A stretch of 55,151 nt of DNA, from contig JAUCBJ010004945.1 in the NCBI GenBank assembly GCA_032718475.1, forward strand, positions 1 through 55,151, read 5' to 3'. The notes under the pieces were generated by a model. It saw only the letters and a list, made by a program, of their open reading frames with translations. It was not told where the DNA came from and did not search any database. The position numbers and the translations under genes were made by a program. Numbering within the stretch: position 1 is the first letter of the stretch; each line of letters starts with the position of its first letter. Positions 42,372 to 52,380 of this stretch are shown here, one piece after another. The DNA comes from Nemertoderma westbladi. Its lineage: Eukaryota > Xenacoelomorpha > Nemertodermatida > Nemertodermatidae.

Positions 42372-43750
42372 TTATGGAACTATTTGGTTCATTACACCCA
42401 GTTTATGGCGTAATCCTAAGAATTTCTCCCGTGCTAGTCCCTTTGTGAGAATATCAGCCATCATGTTTTGAGTTGGGCAGTATTTAATATCCACTTCACC
42501 ATTCTCGATCTTCTCCCTGATGAAGTGGTAGCGGATATCTATGTTCTTTGTTCGACGATGTTGAATTGGATTCTTAGCCAACGCAATCGCCCCCTGGTTA
42601 TCCTCATATATAGTTTCGCTATTGAGATGAGCCATCCCAATGTCAGCCAGCAATCTGCTCAACCAGATGTATTCTTGGCATCTAGATTGGCACTCTAGAG
42701 CAATGTATTCAGCCTCAGTGGTTGATAATGCAACAACGAGTTGTTGTTTACTTTGCCAACTAATGCCCCCCCCCCCCCCCCCCCCCCCCCATTGAATGTA
42801 AACACATAACCAGATGTGGATTTGCGATTTGACTCATCCCCAACCCAGTCAGAATCACAATATCCGACCAATAGCAATAGTCCATTGTCGTTTCCAACGA
42901 ATTTGATTCCGTAATCCACTGTTCCCTTAATGTATCGTAGTAAACGCTTGATGCCTGCCCAGTGTGTCGCTCCAGGTTTAGATACAAAATGAGATAAAAC
43001 GCCCACAGCCTGAGCAATATCTGGTCTATCGCTGCATAGAGCAAGCTTCCAATAACTGCTTGGTACAGTGCAGTATCAATACCCTCATAATCATCTGCGA
43101 GTTATCAAACTTTCCATTAACTTCCATAGGAGTTGACACTGGATTACAACAGTCCATCCCAAAGCGGTACAAGATGTCTTTCAGGTATTGACTCTGAGAG
43201 ATTGACATTTCCTTCGATTGACGATTCCTTGTGATAACCATTCCTAGTATATATTCTATCTCACCTTGATCAGTCATCTGAAACTTTGACATCAATAGTG
43301 CTTTCTCTTCATTGAGTAGATTGATGCAATTTGATGCAATATTCAAGTCATCCACGTATACTGACAATAGGATGAATCTGTTATCTACTATCTTAACATA
43401 AATACAATTATCAGCCCCCGATTGTCTGTAACCCTCTCCTTAAGGACTTTATAACTGTAGCGTGCAACAGGGGCAAATACTTCTTTAAAATCAATTACTT
43501 GTTTCTGTGAGTAGCCCTGAGCTACCAATCGTGCCTTGAATCTACTAACATTCCCTTTGCTATCTCGTTTAATCTTGTAGGTCCATTTGCTCCCTACGAG
43601 ATTCTTGTCATTTGGTAGTTCTACCAAATTCCATGTATTATTTTCAGTCAGTGAGTTTATTTCATTGTCCATTGCTTCCTTCCATTGTTTATTATATGGA
43701 CCCTGTGAAGCCTCATCGTAGGTTCGTGGCTCGTCCGACTCGATTATCAT
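42372..43750 (-). pseudogene. Copia pol, reverse transcriptase and RNase H, broken
   Basis: RT fingers (WKEAMDNEINSLTENNTWNL, KARLVAQGYSQKQ, FKEVFAPVAR) end abruptly at ~43455 and jump to IVDNRFILLSVYVDDLNIAS. Roughly 85-100 residues containing the first catalytic Asp are therefore deleted. The remaining RT (LMSKFQMTDQGEIEYILGM, SQSQYLKDILYRFGM) and RNase H (YCDSDWVGDESNRKSTSGYVF, YEDNQGAIALAKNP, HIDIRYHF-type block) lie in three frames. A run of 25 C on the plus strand inside RNase H would code for polyglycine. Confidence 0.88.
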
Positions 43751-44560
43751 GGCGAATTCTGCATTGTCTGAAGCTTGAGGTATTAATTAGGTCGTGTCGC
43801 CAATCATGTGTTTCCCACCAGTTTCCCCAAATGACCCCTGGATCCGATTCCGGCTCTCTATGTTTGCGGCGCAGATATCTATTAATCTCTACTGGGGCCC
43901 CTCCAGCCACTACATTATGGCCATCATCACCATACAGATGCTGGGCTCCCACTGGATCTCTAGTTTCAGTATTCTGTGGGATACTGAACACATGACTATC
44001 ACCTAATTCATCGTACACCTCCTTTGCAGTTTTCGCAAAGTTATTTTCAATAAACTTTACATGTCTACTAACCAACATCTTCTTAGATTCTGGACAGAAG
44101 AATTTGTAACCTTTATGTTCGTTGCAGTAACCAACGAATCTGCACCGAATGGATTTTGCATCCAATTTCTTCCTTGTCTTATCAGGGATATGAATGTAAG
44201 CATCACAACCAAATACTCGCAGATTACTTACGTCTGGTTTGTGGTCATGCCAAACTTCATATGGAGTCTTTCCTCTAATAACTGACGTTGGACTCCGATT
44301 CCTTAAGTATACAGCCGTACTGACGGCTTCCGCCCAGAAACACTTAGGCAATGAAGAGTTATGGAGCATTGATCTTACACTTTCCATTAGTGTTCGATTT
44401 AGCCATTCAGCTATCCCATTTTGCTGTGGAGTATGTGGTACACTGAATTCTCGTTGAATACCTCGTTCCAAACAATAATTATTGAATTCATTTGATGTGT
44501 ATTCCCCACCGTTGTCACTTCTGAGATTTTATCCCTTTTTCCTGTAGCATTTTCAGCAGT
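43713..44560 (-). pseudogene. Copia pol, integrase C-terminal part
   Basis: Continues the integrase core after a frameshift and stop near 44530. Visible are SVPHTPQQNGIAEWLNRTLM (with the third catalytic acidic position in HTPQQNGIAE), FWAEAVSTAVYLRNRSPT and GKTPYEVWHDHKPDVSNLRVFG, and the C-terminal C-x-F-VGY block (RFVGYCNEHKGYKFF). Frameshifted again after ETRDPVG. Confidence 0.88.
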
Positions 44561-44597
44561 AGCTACATATTCTTTGAACTTCTCAAATACACTGCTC

Positions 44598-45440
44598 TTA
44601 TTTCGTATATATACAAAATTCCATTATGTATTGAGATCGGTCATCGGTAAATGTGACAAAATATCGAGACCCCCCTATGGATTCAGTCGGCAATGGTCCA
44701 CATATGTCACTATGCACTAGCTCCAGTATTTCACGTTCCTTGGATTCAGCTTCCTTGGTAGGAAATGGTAATCGATGGTGTTTCCCAATTATCGCATAGC
44801 ATAGCTTATCATTATCTCCAGCCATCTTCATTCCGGAAATAATGTTCTTATTTATTAGTTGTTTTAAACTATCATAATTTAAATGTCCATATCGCTGGTG
44901 CCACAAATTTATATCAACTTTCTCAGCTGCGATATTCGAATAATCATTCTCATGGAATTGGTAGAGTTTACCATTGAGTTTTCCAATGATTTCTTTACAG
45001 CCATTTACCATCACTATACATTCGTCATTGGTGAATATGACTTCCACACCTTTAGCAGCTTTATTAGCAGCACGTACAGAAAATAAGTTTCTCCTAAGCT
45101 CAGGTAGGTACAACACATCTTTTAAAGTAATAGAGCGCAATTTACCCTCAACAGCGACCTTTATGTGTATATTTCCTGTTCCAACAGCATTAACAAGCCG
45201 ATTATCGCCCAGCAGAATTGGACGTGGTGGCTCCAACTCCTTGAATGAATTATATTTCGATTTATCAAATGTCATATGCTGTGATGCTCCGGAATCTATA
45301 CACCAATCTGCAGTTTCTGTCATTGAGGTAATCAGAGTAATGCCGCACTCCATACCATTTTCCTCTGCAACCTCGGCATGTTCATTTTGTCCGAGTTGTC
45401 GAAGTTGACTGTTTACCCTTTTGCCCAAATTTTGGTGGCT
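44598..45440 (-). pseudogene. Copia pol, protease and integrase N-terminal part
   Basis: Aspartic protease motif WCIDSGASQHM at about 45305-45270, protease flap region VLYLPELRRNLFSV, then the integrase zinc region (LWHQRYGHLNYDSLKQL) and the start of the catalytic core (LELVHSDICGPLPTESIGG, FVTFTDDRS). The second Cys pair of the zinc region has decayed (LCYAIIGKH). The frame breaks at ~44600. Confidence 0.88.
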
Positions 45441-46221
45441 TATAGCAGTCACGTTTCCAGTGCCCCTTATTACCGCAATTATAGCATTTACCAGGTTTAT
45501 CCCCACCGCCAGATTTTTTATTGTGGCTACTGCTACTGGGGCTTTTAAACATTGGACTTTTCTTTGTCGAACTTCCACCAGCAGATGCTGCGAAGGCATT
45601 TTCAGTCCGTTTATCTCGATTAATAAACTGTTTACTTTTATCTTCCTCATGCAGACACCGATCGCGAACTGATCCCCAGGTCAGTGTATCCAAGTCTGAA
45701 CCTTCAAGTGACGTTACCAGACTCGCGAAAAATGGTGGAAGACTAGACAACAGAATAACAATCAAGTCCCGCTCCTGTACGGGATCGCCTATTTCCCGTA
45801 AATGATCTGAGAGTTTTCTAATCTCATTCACATGCGTTAATACTGAATGGCCTTCCTTCAGTATTAAATTGTACAATCGACGCCTATACATGACCACGTG
45901 TGCCAACGTAGTCTTTTCGAAATGATCCCTTAGGCTTGTCCATGCCTCCTTGGCAGTCGTAGCATTCCGGACATAAACCTGTTGATCAGTTTCCATGTTT
46001 AGGCAAATAATCGCCCTTGCTCGATTGTCGCCTCGCCTAAATGCTGTACGCCTAGCATCCTCGGCAGCCGGATCCAGAACCTCAGTACCGTCCGCATAAC
46101 CCCATAAATCCTTACTAGCTATCAACAATAGTTCCATTTGGAATTTCCAGTCGTGGTAGTTTTCGCCATTGAATTTAGCAATGCGAAATTCATCCTTTAT
46201 GGTTACCTCCGACATTCTCAA
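45382..46221 (-). CDS. Copia Gag
   Basis: 279 codons. The N-terminal region FNGENYHDWKFQMELLL and WTSLRDHFEKTTLAHVVMYR fit the copia-type Gag domain (UBN2/DUF4219 group), followed by VNEIRKLSDHLREIGDPV and a CCHC zinc knuckle (CYNCGNKGHWKRDC) close to the C-terminus, which binds the element RNA. It ends in a different frame from protease; a frameshift near 45400-45420 (real or translational) separates it from pol. Confidence 0.9.
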   Translation of the reverse strand: MRMSEVTIKDEFRIAKFNGENYHDWKFQMELLLIASKDLWGYADGTEVLDPAAEDARRTAFRRGDNRARAIICLNMETDQQVYVRNATTAKEAWTSLRDHFEKTTLAHVVMYRRRLYNLILKEGHSVLTHVNEIRKLSDHLREIGDPVQERDLIVILLSSLPPFFASLVTSLEGSDLDTLTWGSVRDRCLHEEDKSKQFINRDKRTENAFAASAGGSSTKKSPMFKSPSSSSHNKKSGGGDKPGKCYNCGNKGHWKRDCYKPPKFGQKGKQSTSTTRTK

Positions 46222-46316
46222 AATGCGAGTTTCTTACAGCTTTTACTGGGTAATTTACCTATCCGAATATTTGAAACATCCCTGCACTAATTTTATTCCC
46301 GGTAGTGGTTTAGCAG

Positions 46317-46331
46317 CCTGGGCCCATAACC
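46317..46331 (-). promoter_or_regulatory. Primer binding site, initiator tRNA-Met anticodon arm
   Basis: Directly inside the 5' LTR. The plus strand reads CCTGGGCCCATAACC, which is the anticodon stem-loop of metazoan initiator tRNA-Met (CTGGGCCCATAACC), so the element RNA (minus) can pair with it. This is the internal half-tRNA priming known from Drosophila copia. Confidence 0.85.
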
Positions 46332-46627
46332 TGTTGAATTTTATCCGGCAGAACAAATAGGGAAATATTCGGATTACATACACCAGCAGTTTATTGTAGG
46401 GTTACAGTATATCGTACATAATGCAGAACTTTCAATAGTTATATTTACCGGTTGCCGGTACAGCATATAATAACACAGAAGGTATTGCAGACAAAGTACA
46501 AAACTAATAGAACAAAACCGGACCGGTACGGTACGGTACAATCCAGTCATATAAGATCATAGTCAAAAGGACAGTTTTGAATTTCCCGCCCACCTAGAGT
46601 ACATTATTTAATCGTACACTTTCAACA
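46332..46627 (-). repeat. 5' LTR of the copia element
   Basis: 296 bp; matches the 3' LTR except for an extra GGTACGGTAC stretch near 46530 and scattered substitutions. Confidence 0.92.
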
Positions 46628-46632
46628 AAGAC

Positions 46633-48205
46633 CGCTGGCAACTGTTTTGAGAAGTGGTTCTCCAGGATTCCGGAGGTACATGTGGCACAACGCGAATTCG
46701 TTCGCTTCTCTAATCAGTTTTATCAATTAATTACTCAATATATCTCCTCTTTGTTATATAAGATGTTTCCGACGGATGGTGGTATTCCGTTTAGATTACC
46801 GGTAATGCTTAAGGTAGAGTATATACTACTGTGTCAACTGTGACGGGCGTTTGGTTGGGCTTTTTGAGAGAGGTTGCACTTTTAGTGGACTCATTAAGAA
46901 TATCGTATGCGCTGTTCATATCCCCATCGAGATCAATTGAGCATCTTTTAGTTTACTTGGCTGTCTGTAGGAAATTCACGTCTTCTCGTAGTTGGTTAAA
47001 GGGCGATTGTTGTAGAGGTTTTACATTTTGAGGGGAACTCCCAAACAAAATTAACTGGCACGTGTTTACTTGCTATGGGAGAGTAAATAAAAATAACCAA
47101 GACTACAGCATGGTGGCATATATAATATCCGCTCGAACCATCGTGGTATTAATCGGTTCATTTCTATCATTCTTAATTAATAGGCCATTAGTCGCTTAGA
47201 GTCTGAATTCAACCTGCTTTTTGGTCATTTGGTACGTCGAATCGGGAATTCCACCCACAATGTCTGGCCCATTATAGTGGCCTGGTATATACTATACAAA
47301 TCATTAATATCCCCATCTAATAGATATTCGATTGATACATCCTGTTGGAAGTAGGTGGAAGGGGGTGGTGTTGTAGTATACCAATGGGTGTTTGGTGTGG
47401 ACCAGCTCTCTCTTTGGTGTGATACAACTCTCCTAAAAATCACAAAAATGATAAAAAAACCCAAATTAATAATAACCCGCAGTGGTGCAGATAATCGATT
47501 AGTGCTTTATTTCCTAAGTCACCAAAAAATTTTCCTATCATTAATTTCCCCAATGGTCGCTTCTTTATTCTGGTATGATTTACTTTTATTTTACGATAAC
47601 TGATATCAAGAACAGAGACACATTGAGTGAATTCCGCTTTTTACTCAGTAACCATTCGTTTAAACCAACTCAACTCAATGTGACTTAAAATATCGCAGGA
47701 TTTGTTTCAATACACTTGCTATTACTGATGTTAGAATTACCACTGTGTTTCCGTTGAATGCGTTGTCATTCTGAAATAACTTAAAGTTTGGGTTGATTGA
47801 AAGCGAAAATTACAATTAAACCTTGCAATACTTCTGCTCTTTTATATAACCCAATTATCACCATTGACGTATAACAAATAGTTCAATTCAAAATTTAAAA
47901 TAAATTCATATGTTCTCTTGTTTCTATATCAACCGCCATCATAAAGTCTATTCATTTTAAGTTGGTGATCGGTACGTTACGCATTTCGCTGATTGCTTTA
48001 ATATTTGTTTCAAACGAATCATCTGTAATTAAATTATTAATGTCCTTGTTTGTCCATAGATAGATTTTGACTGTTTCATTTATTATATTTAATTTAAACA
48101 ATTTCATCAACCAGTTCAATAGATACACTGACTCACATACAGCTATGAAGAATGACAACCCACCCTGCAACACATGTAACTAAACATTTTCTTTATATTC
48201 TATAG
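46633..48205. other. End of intron 2, nothing recognised
   Basis: AT-rich intronic DNA up to the acceptor (CTATAG) at 48205. Short open frames near 46831 and 47355 have no recognisable domain or splice context. Confidence 0.5.
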
Positions 48206-48391
48206 AGTATGGATTATTTATCGAAGTTCGGTAGTTCGCTAATCCACCAGCTGAATTTCCGCGGTTCCTGGGTATTTATTGGGTACCGGGGCCTCAAAGG
48301 GAAGTCGGTCTACGAGGACCTTAGGTTGGGAGACGGCGATAAATACGGGAAAACCGTTACCGTACGGGGGTGTGTACCCAAGAAACTTGGG
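48206..48391 (+). CDS. POMGNT1-like protein, exon 3 (end of second ILEI domain)
   Basis: Phase 0 on both sides (acceptor CTATAG, donor GTGAGT). SMDYLSKFGSSLIHQLNFRGSWVFIGYRGLKG completes the second ILEI domain, in register with the LGS-x-FR-x-WVF block of FAM3/POMGNT1 domains. It then runs into a Lys-rich segment ending CVPKKLG. Confidence 0.85.
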
Positions 48392-48509
48392 GTGAGTTAC
48401 AATCAATCAATTAGTCCATCTAGAGAGCAAATTTATTGAAAACAGTATGAAACATAAATTCGATCGATAAATTTAAGTTACAGTTAACCCCGTTTTTACT
48501 ATCTAATAG

Positions 48510-48643
48510 GTATTGAGTCGTAAGAAGGTCTGGTCTCGGGAAGTCGGTATGTTTTGTTCCGGTTTTCAAGGATATAACAAGTTCTGCAAACAGCGTCCGT
48601 ATTATCTACCGATACCAAAGTCGTCGGTTCCAGAAAACCTGCG
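48510..48643 (+). CDS. POMGNT1-like protein, exon 4 (stem-to-catalytic linker)
   Basis: Starts after TAATAG in phase 0 and ends in phase 2 at GTTGGT. A stronger-looking GTAAAT 4 bp later would break the frame with exon 5. Encodes a Cys-containing linker (RKKVWSREVGMFCSGFQGY, KFCKQRP) equivalent to the RRRRRFCSKVEGYG region of POMGNT1. Confidence 0.78.
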
Positions 48644-48783
48644 GTTGGTAAATCTATTTAAACCTGAACGGATTTTTTTAATAATGTCCCGGATATTTAA
48701 TCACGCCACTAGCGGGCATTAAAGTGAAAGTCTTCAATTGTTGCCAGATGAATGAGTCACCCTAATTGCATTACCATTAACAG

Positions 48784-48978
48784 GTCCAGTCCGGTTTACA
48801 GTATGCCCATTCTCGTTGTGGGCGATATGGGCACTCAAGACGCCCAATTGAGTCTGCTGGGGTCATTGACCTCTCTGTTGAAAGTGCCTGGAATGGATCC
48901 AGCTATGGTCACCTTGGCAACTCAGGGGCCAGACTTTATAGACGAACCTTCCGCTCTGGCAAATCTTTTTGGATTCAG
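48784..48978 (+). CDS. POMGNT1-like protein, exon 5 (start of GT13 domain)
   Basis: Phase 2 in (acceptor ATTAACAG), phase 2 out (donor GTAAGT). SMPILVVGDMGTQDAQLSLL, LTSLLKVPGMDPAMVTLA and PSALANLFGFR align with the first strands and helices of the GT13 GlcNAc-transferase fold (POMGNT1 and MGAT1). The family Arg after the first strand (GNRP/CDR) is Met here, and the next-strand Asp (IDG/QDG) is Gln, so nucleotide-sugar binding may be lost. Later exons, with the EDD metal motif, are outside the window. Confidence 0.82.
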
Positions 48979-49469
48979 GTAAGTTTGTTATGTCCGTTAT
49001 GTACGATAATATTGTTATACAATAATGACAAAGATTACGATTAGTTTAGCTGTAAATAGATAGATTCTAGAGAATATTAATATTACTAATTAATTAATTA
49101 ATCTTTATTTAATGTTTGTTTTGTAATTACGACTTATGCGTCCATTAAGCCCCCCCCCCCCCCCCCCCCCCCCCCGGGACCCACTTCTATAATAGTTGAT
49201 ACTAATATAGCATAATATGCAATCCATTGTTTCATGAATGAATTTTTGTATGTTACGTATTTTTATCTGTCACTTTTTCACTTTGCGATTCACCCCACTG
49301 AATTGATACCAATTCAGTACCATCAGTCAGTATGTACTTTTACTCACTCACTAATACATATAAAACTCATCCCAGAATAAATTTAATAGTAAATATAGTA
49401 TTTTTATGAAAATCTGCAGTTTATATATTTTAGTTAAGGTTACACCTCATAGGTTACACCTATAACACC
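48979..49469. other. Intron 5 start, with poly(C) tract
   Basis: Begins with the donor GTAAGT. Holds a 26-nt poly(C) run at 49150-49175. The rest of this intron contains the retroelement nest described below and extends past the window unless a missed exon lies inside it. Confidence 0.6.
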
Positions 49470-50703
49470 AGTTCTAACAGAAATGGGTACTTAGACTTAC
49501 TTTTAGACCTAATGGAAGAATGTGAATTGATACCAACAAACAACACATTCGAAAAGAGTAAGGGGAAGCTATGGACCTTTCAATACCCTAATGGAACCAA
49601 AGCACAACTGGATTACATCCTTATAAACAAAAAGTGGAGAAATAGCATGATCAACTGCGAGGCATACAGCTCGTTCAACCTAATTGGTTCGGACCACAGA
49701 ATTGTGACTGCAGAGATCAGACTCAGTTTGAGAGCCAGCAAACCCAGGACAAGCAAGCAAATCAAATATGACTGGGAAAAACTCAGAACTGACAATGCTG
49801 TAAAGGATGCTTATACAGTAGAAGTTCAAAACCGCTTTGAAGCACTTCAGTCAATGGATGAAGACCAATCCACCAATTCAATATACCAGAATATAATAAC
49901 AGCCCACAAGGAATCAGCTAAGAGGCATATCCCCCAGAAACCCAAACGAAAACAATATGTGCCATGGCAAAACTCTGAAGTTACTTGTAAGAGAGAAAAT
50001 CTTAAGATAGCCTACAAAGTTAAAACCGAACAACCAACAACCGAAAACATTAACAAGGTTGAGAAAGCTAAGGACGATCTTAAATTGGCCTACAACATCA
50101 GCCAGGAAAAGTACATACAGGATAAAACTGAAGCAATTACAACTGCTCACATACAGCAACAATCAAGACTTACCTGGCAAACTGTAAATGAGGTATCTGG
50201 TCGGAAAGGTTGTGCAAAGGGGCGCCTCAAAGCCGATAGTCCTGAAGAACGTGTTGGGAAGTGGAAAAATTGAAGATTGAAGGAATTAAGTCAAAGAATC
50301 TCCCCGCTGTCATGACTTTTGTGGACTTCAAGAAGGCATTCGACTCCATCCATAGACGTAAAATGCTTGAAATCCTAAGAGCTTATGGAATACCAGAAGT
50401 AATTGTTGCTGGCATAGGATTGTTATATTGTGACACAGAAGCGCAGGTACTCTCACCAGATGGTGAAACTGAGTTTTTCTCAATCCTGGCTGGCGTACTG
50501 CAAGGTGACACATTAGCACCATTACTATTTGTAATTGTGCTGGATTACGCAATGAGGACGGCCACAAAGGGTGAAGACCTGGGATTCACACTTCAAGAAC
50601 GCAGAAGTAGTAGATATCCGGCAACTACAGTCACAGACACCGACTTTGCGGATGACATCGCCCTGCTCTCTAATACCCTAGCAGATGCACAGCTTCTACT
50701 AAA
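49470..50703 (+). mobile_element. Second RTE-like element (different subfamily), copy E, truncated
   Basis: Endonuclease C-terminus (NRNGYLDLLLDLMEECE, KGKLWTF, QLDYILINKKW, SDHRIVTAEIRLSLRASK), a linker of ~180 residues, a deletion at ~50255, then RT: VMTFVDFKKAFDSIHRRKML, AGVLQGDTLAPLLFVI, DTDFADDIALLSNTLADAQ. It breaks off at 50703 where BEL/Pao sequence begins. The proteins resemble but clearly differ from copies A-D. Confidence 0.88.
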
Positions 50704-52380
50704 TATTCCTGTTTCCTTTGTCACCCTTCGTCATCGGCTCCTCTCCCTTTGGATTAACCTTCTTACATCCTCTCCCTTCCCACCTTGTCTTCCTTCAGTC
50801 GCCACCTTCAGTATGCTTCTTAATTGGACCAGTGTCTCTTCCGGACATCTCTCCGGATATCTCGCTGTCCACTCTTCTCCATCCTCATACCGATACTCGC
50901 CAGGACATCCGTGTTCCATCCCATTGCCTCTAGGTCCTGTGCGTCGAACCCATTCTCATCCGCCCACTCCCTTGCTGTTACTTCTCGTCCTGTCTCCTCT
51001 ACCAATGGTATTTCTCTGGACTCATCCTCTACACTTTCCACTGTACGTGGATCCAAATCCATACCCTCCCATGCCTCCTGGTATCCTCCCCCGGGCCGTT
51101 TCTCATATGGGACCTCCCCATCGCCCGTCCTTTCCCGCCCATCCCCATCCCGGACAGCATGCTTCCTGAGATTCGGACAGGCTAAACGGGATCATCGTCT
51201 TTATTGGGCCGCTGAGCGTCCATCCGAATGGTGTGAGAATGGCCACCGGGTGTCGCTCTTTATCGTCGCCGAAGATGGTTTGCAGCCTCTCATGGGCTGT
51301 CGGACAGTCCGTGCCGATGATGAGAGACACTTTCGTGACATCTAGTTCCGGTACGGAGCAGTCGATGCCATCCAGGTACCGGTATTGCTCGAGCTCGATC
51401 TTTGTAGGTCACCTGGTGTTGATGTTGATAGACACTATTATTTGGATGGGTTCGATGGTAGCCCCATAGTCGCACCCTGGTGTTATTGTTCCAATTTCAC
51501 ACCGTCCAGTCCTCATCTTCATGACCTCGTTTTGCTCGATATCGTGGTCACCGCCATCTTACTTGGCTTGGTCTCCAATCCTATCTTCTCGGCCACCCAA
51601 CTCTCCTTTAGCGTGAATGCTGCTCCACTATTGACCAACATTAGTGTTGTGACCGATAGCCCGTTTTCTCCAATTATTCTCACTGGTACTACCCCAATAG
51701 TACCATTCCCTTCCTCCTTGCGCCCATGGTGCTCGTCACCATCGTCTGACCTCCAGTTCCACCAGCCTCGGCATATTTTGGTAGGCGATCGCTCGTCCCG
51801 ACGTCCTCCTCCTCGACTTCTTGGTCTCCTTTCCTCATCTGGTGTGGTACCGTCGGCCCCACCGTTGCCGTTCCGGTGGGCCGCTTGCCGTCTGTAGCCG
51901 CTGGTTAGCTGGCGACTCCAGTATTCCTCCTACCGCTCCCGACCCGTGTCGACTCCCGCTTATCGTCCCGTCCCCTCGTACCCGTCTGTCTTCCTCCTCT
52001 ACCACCGAATCGTCATTCCTTGGCGAATGCGGTGTGGTGGGCCAGTACCGCCTCGTCTCCGCCTCCCGAATCGTTTGGTCTCCATCGCTTGGGGTTCGGA
52101 CTTCACATTCGGACTTCGCAGACTTCCACCCCTCTCCGAACCCTAGGGTGTTCGTTCGCTCATCGTTGTTGCCCGTTGGCGTATCGTCACAGTTTGCTTT
52201 CTTTGATCTTCGAGTCTGGTTTTCAACTGTGACGGAATCCCCGAGTTGGCGAGGGAATCCCGACCGGGTTTTGTTTAATACGCGTCGCCGCGTCCGCTTA
52301 CTGTGGCTGGAGAACTGAAAGGCCGAAGGCCGGTTATAATAAAAGAGTTTGGTGTTAATGTTGTTAATCTCTGATAAGTA
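50704..52380 (-). mobile_element. BEL/Pao LTR retrotransposon fragment (LTR end, gag region, protease)
   Basis: Minus orientation. 52380-52262 is the end of the 5' LTR, followed by a GA-rich, highly charged gag-like region (52230-51750). A Pao-type protease then follows (LVNSGAAFTLKESWVAEKIG at 51640-51580; LDVTKVSLIIGTDCPTAHER and VAILTPFGWTLSGPI at 51350-51180), and a further acidic segment runs to ~50820 (REIPLVEETGREVTAREW). Several frameshifts. The protease catalytic Asp of DSG is Asn. RT, RNase H, integrase and the 3' LTR are missing, so it is truncated at ~50704 in copy E. The assignment rests on the protease; the gag-like region is inferred from position. Confidence 0.7.
52262..52380. 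repeat. 119-bp target-site duplication, left copy (BEL LTR sequence)
   Basis: Identical to 54564-54682 along all 119 bp. On the left it continues into BEL internal sequence; on the right copy it continues into the rest of the LTR. RTE copy D lies precisely between. Confidence 0.85.

Larger units (their letters stand above)
42053..46632 (-). mobile_element. Ty1/copia LTR retrotransposon, near full length, inactivated; TSD AAGAC
   Basis: Two LTRs of ~290 bp (42058-42343 and 46332-46627), both TGTTGAA...TTTCAACA, flanked by the 5-bp duplication AAGAC (42053-42057, 46628-46632). Transcription runs on the minus strand, so the right LTR is the 5' one. Gag, protease, integrase, RT and RNase H regions are in copia order. 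The LTRs are nearly identical apart from a ~10-bp GGTAC repeat insertion and a few substitutions, so the insertion is fairly young. Even so, it has several frameshifts, a deletion in the RT core and a poly(C) expansion in RNase H. It lies in intron 2 of the POMGNT1-like gene, antisense to it. Confidence 0.95.
31556..48205 (+). other. Intron 2 of the POMGNT1-like gene, 16.65 kb, filled with repeats
   Basis: The intron is inferred because the second ILEI domain breaks off at KLEKK (31555) and its missing half resumes at 48206 in the same phase. Contents in order: left arm of a large inverted repeat, hAT-type element, hairpin, L2-like LINE, right arm, CCAAT minisatellite, copia element. Stretches 41376-42052 and 46633-48205 hold nothing I can name. 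Confidence 0.8.

Noticed and set aside
46831-47603. Short plus-strand frames as possible extra exons of the POMGNT1-like gene
   Set aside because: The ILEI-2 domain is continuous between exon 2 and exon 3 without them, and they show no homology or fitting splice phases.
50718-52318. Plus-strand Pro/Ser-rich frames at 50.7-52.3 kb
   Set aside because: They are antisense to the BEL/Pao gag-protease region, whose minus-strand translation carries recognisable protease motifs.
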